From contig CAVWPR010000005.1 in NCBI GenBank assembly GCA_963756815.1, positions 124,001 to 188,000 on the forward strand: 64,000 nt of DNA. Direction: 5' to 3'. The notes under the pieces were generated by a model, which worked only from the letters and a program-made list of their open reading frames with translations, did not search any database and was not told the origin of the DNA. The DNA comes from JAENVU01 sp963756815. Lineage in GTDB: Bacteria > Actinomycetota > Acidimicrobiia > IMCC26256 > JAENVU01. A program made the position numbers and the translations under genes. This document shows, piece after piece, positions 1-12,078 of the stretch (position 1 is its first letter; the number at the start of each line of letters is the position of its first letter).

Positions 1-37
1 TCCGGCCCACACCCGCGCCGACGACCTGCATGCCCAT
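1..37 (-). CDS. Start of a sulfotransferase-like gene, cut by the window edge
   Basis: Only about twelve codons lie in the window. Read on the minus strand they give MGMQVVGAGVGR, which resembles the first strand and start of the phosphate-binding loop of bacterial sulfotransferase-family proteins (usual pattern VIGAGFGRTGT). Two ATG codons are possible, at 37 and 31, and a G-rich stretch just upstream could act as ribosome binding site. The gene follows the giant cyclase gene on the same strand, about 45 bases after its stop, so the two may be cotranscribed. The family call rests on a very short match and could be a chance resemblance to another Rossmann-like start. Confidence 0.35.
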   Translation of the reverse strand, partial: MGMQVVGAGVGR

Positions 38-80
38 TCCGTGTGCCCCCTGTTCCGTGACGGTGCGCCGACCCTACCGG

Positions 81-3000
81 TCAGCGATCCGTACCGCCGT
101 CGCGCCGATCCGGTTCGACGGCGCCGTGGCGCGCATCGAGCGATGCCGTCGCCCCTTCGAGCTCGTCCGCGGCGAAGGCGTCGGCCACGATCACGCGGTC
201 GGCGTCGTCGATCTCGAAGACCACGAGGCCCGACACCGCCTCGCCGCCGGCACCGACGCGCCACCGGGCGAGCTCCAGCGTGTCCCCGGGTCGCGAGGTG
301 CTCGACGGTCGCGCCCGGGGCGGGATCACCGACCGCGCCGAACACGTCCGTGACGTCCTCGCCCCGCCGGTGACGGGCGAAGGCCCGGTCCACCACGCGG
401 ACGCAGCGGTTGTCGACCGCCGGCGATGCCTCCAGCTCCCGCGCCACCTCCTCGAAGCGCCGGCGGGCGCCGGCGACGTCGTCGACGTCGAAGTACTCGT
501 TCACGCCGATGCGACCGCTCCGCGACGCGAGCGCGACCACGGTCAGGAAATCCCAGCTCGCGCCGCCGCCGGCGGCCGCGGTCCCGGTCTGGTGGGTCGT
601 GACGAGCGCGACGTCGCCCCGCGACTCGATCCGGGTGGGATAGGCGACCACGTCCGGCACCTGGGCGACCAGCATCTGCAGCTCGCGACTCAGGCTCGCG
701 CCACCGCGGCCGGGCGGGAAGCCGAGCCTCCGGTGGTCGACCACGGAGAGCTCGGCGTCGAGATGGTCCTCGAAGGCGGGCCAGTCGCGACGATTCAAGG
801 AGCGGTATGCGCCGAGCACGCACGACTCGATGCGCGGGGCACCGGTCGCCTCGTACCACTCGTCGAGCCGGGCGATCGCGGCGACGAGGTCGGACTCGTC
901 GAAGATCTCGGTCCGGGTCATGCGATCGGTGCCGTCGAGCTCGGAGAGGTTGAGGAACACGATCTCGTCGCCCGTCTCCGACGTCAGGTGCTGCCGGATC
1001 AGACCGAGCCCGTCGCCCCGCACCGCCACGATCTCGTACGACGTGAACCGCATGCCGACCTGTCCGTACGCCCGGAACTGCTCGTCGGCCGCGACACCCT
1101 CACCGGCGGGCGCGACGCCTCCGAAACGGCGGTCGACGTAGGTGTAGTCGTCGGTGATCAGCCCGGTGAGCTCGCGCTCGCGCCCGGAACGCACGAGCTC
1201 GAGGAACCGGTCGGACATCGCGATCGCCCGGCTCCCCGCGAACGGGTCGGGCGGTGGTGACGACGGGACCTCGCGTGCAGCCCATTCGTCGAGCAGTGCG
1301 AGCGCGTCCGCCCGTCGGTCCCGCGGGAAGAACTCGATCCGGGCGTCCGGGCCGACGCGAGCCACGAAGAGCGAGTCCCACTCGTAGTCGCTGCCGTCGA
1401 CGGTGTGACCGCGGGTGACGATCCGCCCGGACACGGCCGCGCCCCGAGCACCGATCTCGGCGACCACCGAGACCGCGTCGGGCATCTGCTCCACGAGCCC
1501 GCCCATCCAGCCCCGCACGAACCCCGCGCGGTCCGTCGGCTCGAAGCCCATGGGCTGGTGGTCGACCGCGACGAGGTCGTCGTCGAGGAGCGCGGTCATC
1601 GCGTCCCAGTCCCGGCGGTTCAGCGCGTCGATGCAGTCGAGCGCGCGTCAGCTCCTCGTCGGTGGCCTCACCCGCCTCGCGGTACCGGGCGTTCAACTCT
1701 TCGATCGCGTCGATGAGGTCCGCCTCGTCGTACACGTCGGTCCGCACGAACCGTCCGTCGGCGTCGACGTGGGCGATCCGCAGCTCGGCGACCTCGAATC
1801 CGTCCGGCGACGCGAGCGTCTGGCGGGAGAGCGACAGCCGATCGCCACGGATCGCGAGCACCCCACGGTCGACCTCACGGAAGTGGACCGAGTCGTAGCC
1901 GGCCATGTTGTGCAGGAACTCGTCGGCACCCGCGGCATCCGGAGCAACCCCGGAGAAGCGGTGATCGACGTACTGATACCCGTCCGCGAGATGCGCCGTG
2001 GCTCGCTCGAGATCGAGGGACTGCAGCAGTGGGATGAAGTCGGCGATCACCCGCGTCGCGGCGTTCTCGAGCGGCGGCAGGTCGGCCTCGCGGTCGGCCG
2101 CGCCGGACCACTCCCGGAACTGCGCGACGGCCGCGTCCCAGTCGGCGACGTCGAAGTAGGCGATGCGGTCGAGCCGGCCGTCGGCGTTGCAGCGGACGAC
2201 CGCCGCGAGTTGCCACGCGACGTGCGACCCGTCCGTCGAGGTGCCGACGATGTCGCGCGAGCATCAGCTCGGCGCGCCCGTCGACGAGGTGCTTCCGGTT
2301 GTACTGGAGGGCATCGGGGACGGCCTCGATCATCGACCGGCTGCGCGCGAGGTACTCGTCGAGGTCGGCCTCCGGGAAGCCGAGGACGCGATGGTCGATC
2401 GCGACGCAGTCCGGCGCCGCCCACTCCGCCGCGGCCCGGTCCCAGTCGACGGCTGCGAGCGGGCGGTCGGCGAACCAGCGCTCGTAGGCGCCGACGGGCG
2501 TCGACCGGATCGCGGCATGGCGGTCGTCCAGCGCGGCGATCGCACCGGCGAGATCGTCGGGATCGAAGAGCGTCGCGCGGGCGAGCCGGCCGGTCTCGTC
2601 GATCTCCCAGAGGTTCAGCACCTCCAGCACGTCGTCGCCGTGGCGCAGCCCGTCCCGCACGAGCACGAGCCGATCGCCCCGGACGGCGAGGGGGACGATG
2701 TCGGCGCCGTCGGTGAACACGTCGTCGGTCGCGTCCATCGCCGCCGCGAATCCCGTGCGGCCGTGGAACTCGGGCATCGACACCGTGTGGCGACGGTCCT
2801 CCCCGGCGATCTCGCGGCTGACGAGCGGGCGCCGCGGCCCTGGGACCGACGAACCTCCGCAGCCAGTAGGCCCGGGCGACGGTCCGCACCGCGTCGTTGT
2901 CGACGTACTTCGTGACCCGCGGCTCGGCGAGCTGAACGAATCGGGCATGCGCAGCCGCCGCGTCGTCGAGCGGGAAGAGCTCGACGCGCCGCAGCAACCC

Positions 3001-6000
3001 GCCCGCCCAGCGGCTGACTGCGAGCTGCTCCCAGGCGTACTCGAAACCCTCCGCGGTCGCACCCACCCGGTGGGTGCGAATCAGCGTGACGTCACCGCGG
3101 ACCTCCAGCGCCCTTCCCACCAACACCGCGTTCGGCGTCTGCTCGGCCGACGCGGCCATCGCCGCGAGGTAGCCCGCACGGTCGGCGTCGGGGAGTCCGA
3201 TCGGCCGGTGGTCCGAGAAGACGAAGTCGTCGCCCACGAGAGCCTCGACCGCGGACCAGTCGTGCGCCGCCATGGCGTGGCGCAGGTCGGACGTGCGCCG
3301 GACCGTGTACGCGTCCCCGGCACCCTCACCCGCGGCGTACCGGTCGTCGAGCTCGTCGAGCGCGTCACCGAGCGCGTCCTCGTCGAAGAACGTCATCGCC
3401 ACCCACCGGCCCGCCTCGTCGAGCTCGTTCAGGGCGAGCACCGGCGACTCGTCCCCGGCCGGCGTGCGCGCCACCCGCCGGCTCAGCGCAAGGCGCCGGC
3501 CGCGCACCGCCACGGGTTCGGGCGCACCGATCACGTACCCCTGCGCACGCATGAGCACGAGGTTCTCGGTCAACCCGGCGCCGTCCAGGCGACCGAGGTT
3601 GACGAGCCCCCGCCGGTCGTCGAACCGGAACTCGGCAGCGACGAGCTCGCGCATCCGCGCCCGGTCGTCGTGCGCCATCGCGTCCGTCGCCTCCCGCTCG
3701 ACCCGCGTCATCGCGTTCCCGATCGGCGGGCCGTCCGCGCGATCGGATCGGGAGAGCTCGTGCAGACGGACGAGCGCGTCCGCGTACCGGTCCTCGTCGT
3801 AGTACTCCGCGCGCCGTATCCGGTCGTCAGCACCGACCTGGAAGACGATGCACGACGTCCAGACGTAGTCGTTGCCCTCCGGCGTGATCTGGTGGCCCTC
3901 CGCGACGGTCAGGAGCGCGTCGCCGTCGAGCATCAGCATCCGGTTCACCGCGAGACCTGCGGTCGCGACCTCGGTGACCGACCGGCTCGCCGCGTCGAAG
4001 TAGTCGCGGTCGCCGTCGCCGTATCCGAGCCGGGTGCGGTCGGCCATCACGAAGTCGTTCGCCAGCATCGATCGCATCGCGCCGAAGTCCCGACGATCGT
4101 TCGCATCACCGAAGGCGCGACCGATGCGCAGTACCCGCTCGTGCGGTGCGCCCTCGCCCGCGACGTACCGGTCGTCGAGCTCGCGCAGCGCGGCCGCCAG
4201 GTCGTCGTCGTCGAAGTCTGCCTCCCACGCGATGCGACCGTGCTCGTCGAGCTCGTAGAGGCAGAGCAGGCGGAGCACGAAGTCGGGCTCGCGGCCGCAG
4301 TGCAGTCGCACGAGCGCGAGCCGCTCGCCCCGCACCGCGACCGTCTCGGCGTCGACGGTGTCGAAGACGTCGAGGAACCCGACCGCGTTCACCCCGTACG
4401 CCTCCGCGCCCTCGAGCGGCGGCGCGGCGACGAGCTTCCGCCGGTCGAGGCGCACGACGTGCTCCGCGACGGCGTCCAGCTCGGCCAGCCCGTCCCAGTC
4501 CTGGGCGTTGAGCAGCGCCAGGGCGCGCCGGATCGTGCGCGAGGCGGCGTTCTCGACCACCGGTCCGCGCGACGGCGCGCCGAGCTCGTGCAACCGCGCG
4601 AGCGCGTCGGCGTACCGGTCGGGCGCGAACACCTCCCACCGGTCGATCAGCCCCTCGGCGTCGACCCGGAGGACGTAGAGCGCCTCCCGCTCGTAGCGGC
4701 TCCGCACCTCGGTGGCGGTCTCCGCGTAGTGCAGCGCCAGCACCGCGGGGCCGTCGACCTGCACCGACCGGACGATCACCACGTCGTCGGCCGACAGCTC
4801 GAACCGCAGCTGCGTGGCCGCGAGCAGCCCGTCGCGGTCGAGCGTCCCGAACCCGAGTGGCTGATGGTCGACGCACACCAGCCCGGGCGCGGTGACGCGC
4901 TCGGAGCGCGTCGACGTCCTGCGCACGGCTGGCCTCGATCCAGGTGACCCCGGCTGCGAGCACCGGAAGCGACGCGGCACCCTCCCCGGCGAGGAACCGC
5001 GCGTCGAGCGCCGCCATCGCGGCGTCGAGGTCGTCCTCGTCGAAGGTCTCGACGAGGTCGCACCGGCCGTCGGCAGCGAGGCTCGCCAGATGGAGGACAC
5101 CGATGACGAACGCGTCGCTCAGGAAGCCCAAGCGCACGAGGGCGAGGTGATCACCCCGGATCGCGACCACGTCCTGCTCCACCGTGGGCGGCTCGTCGTC
5201 GAAGACGCTGCGCAGGTTGTCGACCATCGCGTCCGCGCCTTCGTGACTCCCCTCGTCGCTCAGGGCCCGGTGGCTGACTCGGACGAAGCCGTCGTGATAG
5301 CGCGCGCGAACCTCGTCCCACCGGTGCCGCCGCGCGTGGTCCAGGACGTCCGACACCAGGTGCGTCGCGGCGTTCTCCAACGTCGGGGCGGTCGGGCCCG
5401 GCGCGCCGAGCTCGTGGAGGCGCGCGACGGCCGCACCGTACTGGTCCTCGTCGAAGTACTCGACCCGTCCGATCAAGCCGTCGGCTTCGACCTCGAACAC
5501 GATGCACATGACCGTCGCGTACTCGCTGTGGTCAGACGTGATTCGGCGGGCATCGGACACCGCCAGGAGTGTGCGGTCGATGATCTCGATGGTCCGGGTC
5601 ACCATGACCCCATCGGCCGACACCTGGTTCCGCGTGGCGCTCGTCTCGATGAAGTACTCGCGATCGCCGGAGCCGAACCCGAGCGGACGGTGATCGACCG
5701 TCACGAAGTCGTCCGGCAGAAGCGCACGCAGGCGCGCGAAGTCGTCGTTGGCCGATGCGGCCGCGAAGTGACCGACCGCTCGCAGCACGTCGGCGTGTTC
5801 GGCACCCTCGCCGAGGAAGTAGCGGCGGTCGAGCTCGGCCATCGCGGCTTCGAGGTCGTCCTCGGCGAACAGCGTCTGGCGCCGGAACCGACCTTCGCCG
5901 TCGAGCTCGGTGACGACGAGACTGTGGGTCTCGTCGCGGGAAATCGGTGGTCCAGGTGCGCCGGTTGAGCGCGAGGCGCTCGCCCCGAACGGCGACGACC

Positions 6001-7730
6001 TCCGTGCTGGCACCGACGTATCCCTGGGCGAGCATCGTGGCGATCACGGCGTCGACGCCCGACCGGTTCTGGTCGGGCATGCCCACGATCGGGCGGCGGT
6101 CGTCCGTGACGAAGTCCGGGGCCGTCGGCGGCATCGCGAGGGCGACCGCGCCACCGCTCCGCAGGTGCGCGTCGACGCCGGCCAGCGCCGCGCGCTCGGC
6201 GAGCGTCGCGGCGTTCTCCAACACCGGGCCGGTCGGGACTGGCGTGCCGAGCTCGTGGAGGCGGACCACGGCGTCGAGGACGTCCTCGAGATCGAACCAC
6301 TCCATCCGGTCGATGCGATCGGTGTCGTCGACGGTGCAGACGATGCACACCCGCCGCTCGTACCGACTTCCCTGTTGCGTGACCATCGCGACGTCGACGG
6401 ACGCGAGGGCCCCCCGGCCGCTCGTGCGCAGGTCGCGGACGACGCTCACGCGGTTGATCGAGAGATCGGGGTACGTCTGACTCGCGGCCAGGAACGAGTC
6501 CCGGTCGGCGGTCCCCATGCCGAACCGGGTGTGGTCCACGAGCACGAAGTCCGGCGAGAGGACCTCGGAGCTCGCGCCGTCGCTCGACGCACTGGTCAGC
6601 GCCGCGAACCGACCCAGCGCGCCGAGCACCCGGTGCGACGAGGCACCCTCACCTGCGAGATAGCGGCGGTCGAGCTCGCCCAGCGCGGCCTCGAGGTCCG
6701 TCCTCGTCGAAGTCGATCTCGAGCACGAGGTGGTCGTGCTCGTCGAACTCGTAGAGGTTCACCATCCGCGCCTCGAAGTCGGGCTCCCGCACGCAGCGCA
6801 CCCGCATGAGGGCAAGGCGCTCGCCCCGGATGGCGACGGGCTCGGCCTCGATGCGATCGAAGACGTCGTAGATCGACGCGAGGTTCTCGGCCCACCCGGT
6901 CGCGTCGACCACCTCCGGCATCGAGACGACCCGTCGACGGTCCTGACGCTCGACGTCCGGGAACGTCTCGTCCGTCACGGTGGTCTCGAGGAACGCTCGG
7001 ACCTCGCTCGGCGCGGCGTTGCAGGTCGCGAGCCCGTCCAGCACGAACCTCGTCGCGCGGTTCGACAGCTCGACACCGGCCGGTCCGGGCGCCCCGACCT
7101 GTCGCAGGCCGCACGTACGCGGCATCGAAGTCGTCGATCGGGAACACCTCGTGGGACACCACCGCACCCTCGGCGACCCGCACCACGTCGGCGTGCGCCT
7201 CCCGCGCGCCGTCGTCGGTGCACACCGCGAGCACTGCGTCGCCCACGACGTGGACCTCCTGCACGACGGCGGCGACCGGCAGCACCCCCCGGGCCGCGCG
7301 GAGCGCGCCGGCGTGCGGTGCGCCCTCGCCCATGTCGTACCGCCGATCCAGCTCCGCCATCGCGGCGCGAAGGTCGGCGTCATCGAAGAGCGCGGAGTAC
7401 GCGAGCCGGCCGTCGGTGTCGAGCTCGTTGACGGAGAGCCGCGCACTCTCGTCACCCGCCGGTGTGCGCGCCACCATCCTCGTGAGCGCGAGCCGCTCGC
7501 CGCGCACCGCGATCACCTCGGGCGCGATGAACGTCAGGCCCTGTTCGCTCGCCGCGACGAAATCCGCCACCCGCTCGCGATCGTCGGCGTCGACCAGCGC
7601 CACGATGGACCGGCGGTCGTCGTGCACCCGGTCCCGGGCCAGCAGCTGGCCCAGGACCGTGCTGTCCGGATCGTTGAACGCGCGCCGCAACCGCTCCATG
7701 AAGCGGGAGGCGTTGTTCGCGACGGCCGAC
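81..7730 (-). repeat. Array of alternating A-type and B-type NTF2/SnoaL-like domain repeats
   Basis: Protein-level tandem repeats of about 135-145 residues (about 410-430 bases). Two kinds alternate without exception: A1 B1 A2 B2 to A10. A units open with an ENAATR-like motif and carry a VAVRGERLAL-like strand (A1 to A9 all have it), ending in FDEDDL..A..ELDDRY..GEGAP. B units carry D-H/R-x-x-(L/I/F/M)-G-(F/L/Y/M) (all of B2 to B9) and end in YFDEDxYADA..RLHELGAP. Approximate unit starts on the minus strand: A1 7730, B1 7305 (short, about 80 residues), A2 7075, B2 6632, A3 6222, B3 5795, A4 5382, B4 4972, A5 4560, B5 4140, A6 3722, B6 3305, A7 2905, B7 2490, A8 2075, B8 1655, A9 1240, B9 828, A10 412 (truncated). 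DNA identity between units is low, so this is an old expansion. Confidence 0.82.
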
Positions 7731-10700
7731 GTCCGGGCCTCTGCAGCGGATGGTGCCGGCGGCCGGACCGGCGGCGCCGACGCGGCGACGGGCTGGTCGC
7801 GCACCGGCGTGATCCGCTCGGCCGGGACCGTCGCACCCTTCGCCTCGTAGAGCCGGCGGGCGGCATCACGCGCCGAGCGGGCTCCGGCCTGGTCGCCGGC
7901 CTCGTCACACAGGTCGGCGAGGACGACGCACGCGTCGGCGTGGTCGAGCACGAGGTCGGTGGCGGCCGCGATCTCGACCGCCTCGCGCGCCAGCGCGACG
8001 CCGGCGTCGACGTCGCCGCGCGCCGCGAGCACCGCCGCCTTCGCCGTCCGCCACGCGATCGCGGTCTTCAGGTTCTGGCCCGCGAGCGCCTCACTCTCGG
8101 CCGCCATCAGCTCGGCCTCGTCGATGTCGCCCTGGGCGAGCAGCGCGGTGGCGAGCAACGCAGCGGCCTGGCCGGCGTCGGCACCCACCCCGAGGGTGCC
8201 GAGGCCCTCGTACGCGGCCCGCAGCGGTGCGACCGCGGCGGCCGGGTCGCCGGCGAGCAGCTCGACCACGCCCGTGAACAGGTCGGTCTCGAGCAGGCCG
8301 TGGCGGAATCCCAGCTCCTCCAACGAGGAGCGGGCGGCCGCCAGCATCGAGCGGGACACGTCGAACCGGCCCCGCAACGCCTCCAGCACCGCCTGACAGC
8401 GGGTCGACGTCGCCTCGACCGACGGCGACGCCGTCGTGATGCGGAGCAGGCGCACGACGTCGAGGCAGCGCCCGCCGGCGCGGGCGACCGGGCTCGGTCC
8501 GAACAGCGCGGCCTGCGGCGCGGCGCCGAGCACCGCGGTCACCCGCCGACGGTCGTCCGCGGCACGCGCCGCGCCGAGCGCGAGGTCGAGCACGGCCTCG
8601 GCCTCACCGACGCGGCCGAGGCGCGCCAACAGGAGGGCCCGCACCTGGTGGGCCTTGGCCTCCCCCGCGCCGTCGCCGAGGTCGCGCAGCGTGGCCGCGG
8701 CCTGCGTGGCCGCTCCCTCCGCCTGGACCAGCCCCTCGGGGTCCGTGAGCGCGACGAGCTGGGCGCGGAAGCAGTCGGCCCACGCCGCGAGCGCCGGATC
8801 GCCGGCGCCCGCCGCGGTCAGTGCCTCGACGAGCGGCCCGCCCGCGCCGACGTTGCCGGACGCGAGCAGGCACTCACACGCCATGAGCAGCAGGTCGGCC
8901 CGCCGATCGACGTCGACACCCGGCAGCACCGCCAGCGCGCGACTCGCCAGCGCGCCCGCCGACGCGAGGTCGTCGCGGTCGAGCGCCCGGCGGGCTGCGA
9001 CGTCGAAGAGCTCCGAGGCGCGCCGGCCGAGCCGGTCGGTCTCGTCATCGACAGTTCCGAGCTCGGTGCGGTACCGGTGGGCCTGCTCGTAATGGAAAGC
9101 GATCGTCGTCTCGTGCTCGCCGATCACGTTCGACGCGGTGGCGTCGGTCCACTCGCCGACGCGCCGGTGCAGATCGGCCCGCGCGCCCTTGAGCAGCCTC
9201 CGGTACGCCGCGTCGCGGATGAGCACGTGGTGGAAGCGGTGGAGTGGCTCGTCACCCCAGTACGTGCCGGTCGGCTCGACGAGCTCCTTGCGGCGGAGGC
9301 GCTCCAGCACCGACGGCAGGGCGAGCTCGTCGCCACCGAGCGCGTGCAGCGCGCCGACGCTGAACTCGGCGCCGACCACCGACGCGAGCTCGAGCACCCG
9401 GAGCTCGTCGACCGGCAACCGCTCGACGCGGGTGGCGAGCAGCGACTGGATCGTGGGCGGGACCTCGACCGCCTCGGCGTCGATGGTGAGGTCCCAGGCG
9501 CCGTCGTCGCGGCGCTGGATCACGCCGTCGTCGACGAGCATGCGCACCAGCTCGCGCACGAACAGCGGGTTGCCGTCCGTGGACGCGGGGAGACGGTCGA
9601 CGAGCTCGCGCGGCAGCGCGCTGCCGAGCAGGCCGGCCGCGAGCGCCTCGGTCGCACTCGAGTCGAGCCCGTCGAGGGCGACGACATCGGCGATCCGGCG
9701 GCCGGCCTCGACGAACGCGGGCCGCAGGTCCCGGATCTCGGGACGGGCGAGTCCCACCAGCAGCACGGGGGCATCGGTCACCCACTCGGCGAGGTGGTCG
9801 ACCAGGTCGAGCAGGATCGGCTCGGCCCACTGGATGTCGTCGATCACGACGAGCAGGGGGAGCTCGGTCGCGAGCGACTCCAGCGTGCGCCGGACCGCCC
9901 AGAACGTCTCCTCCACCGAGCGCGCGGGGGCGACACCGAGCACACCGGCGAGCGCGTCGACCACGCGCGGCCGGTCGCCGTCGTCGCGGATGAGCGCGCC
10001 GAGGCGCTCATGGGCGACCGATGCCTCGTCGCTCTCGGCGTCCCCGAGCGCCGCGGCCTCGCGCAGGAGGTCGGCAACGGGCGCGAAGGTGGAGCCGCCC
10101 GAGCGGTCGCACCGGATCTCGTAGGCGACGGCGCCCCCGGACGCGGTGACCCGACCCGCGAGCTCGCGCGACAGGCGGGTCTTGCCGAGACCGGGCGAAC
10201 CGACCACGGTGGCGAGCACCGCGCCGCGCTCGGCGCGGGCGCGCTCGAACGCGGCGACGAGCCGAGCCAGCTCGGCGTCCCGCCCGACGAACGGCGTGAC
10301 GGTCTCGACCGTCTCCTCGCCGGCCGCGACCTCGTAGGTGCCGACCGGCTGCGCGCGACCCGCGACGGTGACCTCGCCGAGCGCCTCGTACGGGAGCACG
10401 CCACGCGTCAGGCGCCACGTCTCGTCGCCGACGAGGACGTGGCCGGGCCGGCACGCCTTCTCCAGCCGGGCCGCGACGTTGAGCGCATCGCCGACCAGGT
10501 CGGCGTCGGCTGCGCCGATCACGACCTCGCCGGTGTTGACGCCGACCCGGGCGGTGAGTCGCTCGCCGTGGGTTGCCTCGACCTCGTCGGCGAACCGGGC
10601 GAAGCGCTCCTGGATCTCGATCCCGGCGCGCACCGCGCGCTCGGCGTCGTCCTCCGCCACCTCGGGGATGCCGAAGGTCGCCATCATCCCGTCGCCCATG

Positions 10701-11059
10701 AACTTGGCGACGGTCCCACGATGGGCGTCGATCGCCTCCTGGAGGAGCGCGTGGTAGCGGGCGAGGACCTGGCGGGCGACCTCGGGATCGGTGCGCTCAC
10801 CGAAGCCGGTGGAGCCCCCGAGGTCGGCGAAGAGGACGGTGACGGTCTTGCGCACGGCTTCGGACGCCCGCGGGGACGGCGCGGGGACCGGCGGCGCGGG
10901 GCCGGTCTCGTCGAGCGCGGCGCCACACTGGTCGCAGAAGCGCAGCGACCCGTCGATCTCGGCCTTGCAGCTCGGGCAGACCCGGGCGAGCGGCGATCCG
11001 CACCCACCGCAGAACCGGGCGGTGGCGCGGTTCACGGTGCCGCAGAGGCCACACTCCAC
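81..11059 (-). CDS. Giant zinc-ribbon / nucleotide cyclase / ATPase / TPR protein with about 19 NTF2-like units (frameshifted)
   Basis: Encodes a protein of about 3,650 residues if the frameshifts are repaired. In order: two zinc ribbons (residues 1-50, CGLC/CGGCG and CPSC/CDQCG); a class III cyclase domain (about 66-240) with the metal Asp in VLFADLGGST, substrate Lys and second Asp in AKFMGDGMM, and the Asp/Asn/Arg set in DLVGDALNVAARLE, so catalysis looks possible; an ATPase domain with Walker A GSPGLGKT and Walker B LLVVIDDIQW; an alpha-helical TPR-like region to about 1,090; a short Pro/Ala linker; then NTF2/SnoaL-like units to the end. Start is a GTG at 11059. The frame breaks near 7112, 6698, 5941, 4905, 2845, 2255, 1645 and 290, each repaired by one base, and the homology resumes exactly. 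Everything up to about 7120 is in one frame. Cyclase-ATPase-TPR proteins are known actinobacterial signal sensors; the repeat array as presumed ligand sensor is inference. Confidence 0.8.
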
Positions 11060-11131
11060 TGGTTCCCACCCCCGGGAGCTCGCTGGTCGGCTCGAGGCTA
11101 CCGGGGTGGGGTGAGGTGGCGTCCGGGCCGT

Positions 11132-11476
11132 TCAGGGGGCGACGAACGCGACGCCCTCCCGGAGCAGGGCGCGCCATCGGCGCCGGTCGCGCCTCGGGAT
11201 CGCCACCCACTCCTTGAAGACCTTGCCCGCGGGCGCGAACGGCTCGCCGTGGCCGGCCGCGATCAGCTCGGCGACCCGGTCGGCGGGGAGCTTGACGACG
11301 AGACCGGAGCCCTTGAAGTCGACGAGTGCGAGGAACTCGCCCGAGACGCGCGCGCAGCGGCCGCCCATGATCGTGCCCTCCTCGACGCGCTGGTTGTCCT
11401 CCCGCAGCTCGTCGACGAGATCCCAGAACACGTCCTCGTCCGTGATGGTCACGCCGCGCCCTCCACTCGGATGCAC
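11132..11476 (-). CDS. TfoX N-terminal-like small protein
   Basis: A 114-residue (or 106-residue) protein resembling the N-terminal domain of the TfoX/Sxy and MmcQ-like group. It has a GRCARVSGEFLAL strand, a LVVKLPADRVAELIAAG helix and the closing KEWVAIP pattern seen in these small domains. No competence role is implied; in actinobacteria such stand-alone domains are uncharacterised. A GTG at 11452 (reading VTITDED) is a likelier start than the ATG at 11476, because it begins at the conserved first helix. It sits between the giant cyclase gene and a TetR gene, all on the minus strand. Confidence 0.6.
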   Translation of the reverse strand: MHPSGGRGVTITDEDVFWDLVDELREDNQRVEEGTIMGGRCARVSGEFLALVDFKGSGLVVKLPADRVAELIAAGHGEPFAPAGKVFKEWVAIPRRDRRRWRALLREGVAFVAP

Positions 11477-11521
11477 GGACGGTACGCGGCCGGTGTGACC
11501 ACGGGCCCGGGCGGACCCGAA

Positions 11522-12067
11522 TCAGTGGCGACCCCGGACACCGAGCGTGCGCGCCGCCCGGTGCGCGGCCTCCGGACCGGCCATCTGGCGGAGGAGCAGC
11601 AGGCCGTCGACCAGCACGACCGCGGCCTCGGCCTCGGTACGCCGCCGCGCCGGGGTACCCCGCACGAACCCGCTCGTCCAGTCGATCCAGGCGTCGACCA
11701 GCTGCGGGACGAGCGTGCGGTACGGCTCGCGGCCGGTGGCCGAGAGCCCGGCCGCTTCGAAGAACAGGGCGAACACCGCCTCGGACTCGTCACGCGAGAG
11801 GACGGGCCAGGCCCGCCGCAGCAGGTCGAGGTGGTCGTCGGCCGGCGTCGTGAACGCGGCGGCGAGCGTCTCCTGCAGCTGCAGGCCCATCGCGACCAGG
11901 ACGTCGCCGACGAGGTCGTCCTTCGACGGGAAGTAGTAGACGACGACGCGGTCGCTCACGCCGAGGTGCTTCGCCACCCGCCCGAACGTGAGGCCGCCGA
12001 GCCCGTCCTCGAAGGCCACCGCGAGCGCACCGGCGAGGATCTCGTCGCGACTGTGCTTGTGACCCAT
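11522..12067 (-). CDS. TetR-family repressor of the divergent hydrolase gene
   Basis: A 181-residue TetR-family regulator. The N-terminal helix-turn-helix reads GLTFGRVAKHLGVSDRVVVYYFPSKDDL, typical in spacing and in the YYFPSK tail. The C-terminal ligand domain is helical and not assignable. I chose the ATG at 12067 because the upstream alternative at 12091 would place the start codon inside the palindrome that looks like its own operator. It is divergent from the alpha/beta hydrolase gene with only 71 bases between the starts, so it most likely represses both that gene and itself. The inducer is unknown. Confidence 0.85.
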   Translation of the reverse strand: MGHKHSRDEILAGALAVAFEDGLGGLTFGRVAKHLGVSDRVVVYYFPSKDDLVGDVLVAMGLQLQETLAAAFTTPADDHLDLLRRAWPVLSRDESEAVFALFFEAAGLSATGREPYRTLVPQLVDAWIDWTSGFVRGTPARRRTEAEAAVVLVDGLLLLRQMAGPEAAHRAARTLGVRGRH

Positions 12068-12078
12068 GGCCCGCTTGA

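Noticed and set aside
290..7115. Programmed ribosomal frameshifting in the giant gene
   Set aside because: Shifts occur in both directions, at different motifs and at eight places; no common slippery site. Indels explain them more simply.
81..7730. Tandem repeats as CRISPR array or satellite DNA
   Set aside because: The repetition is at protein level, with period about 415 bases and low DNA identity; no short identical repeats or unique spacers.
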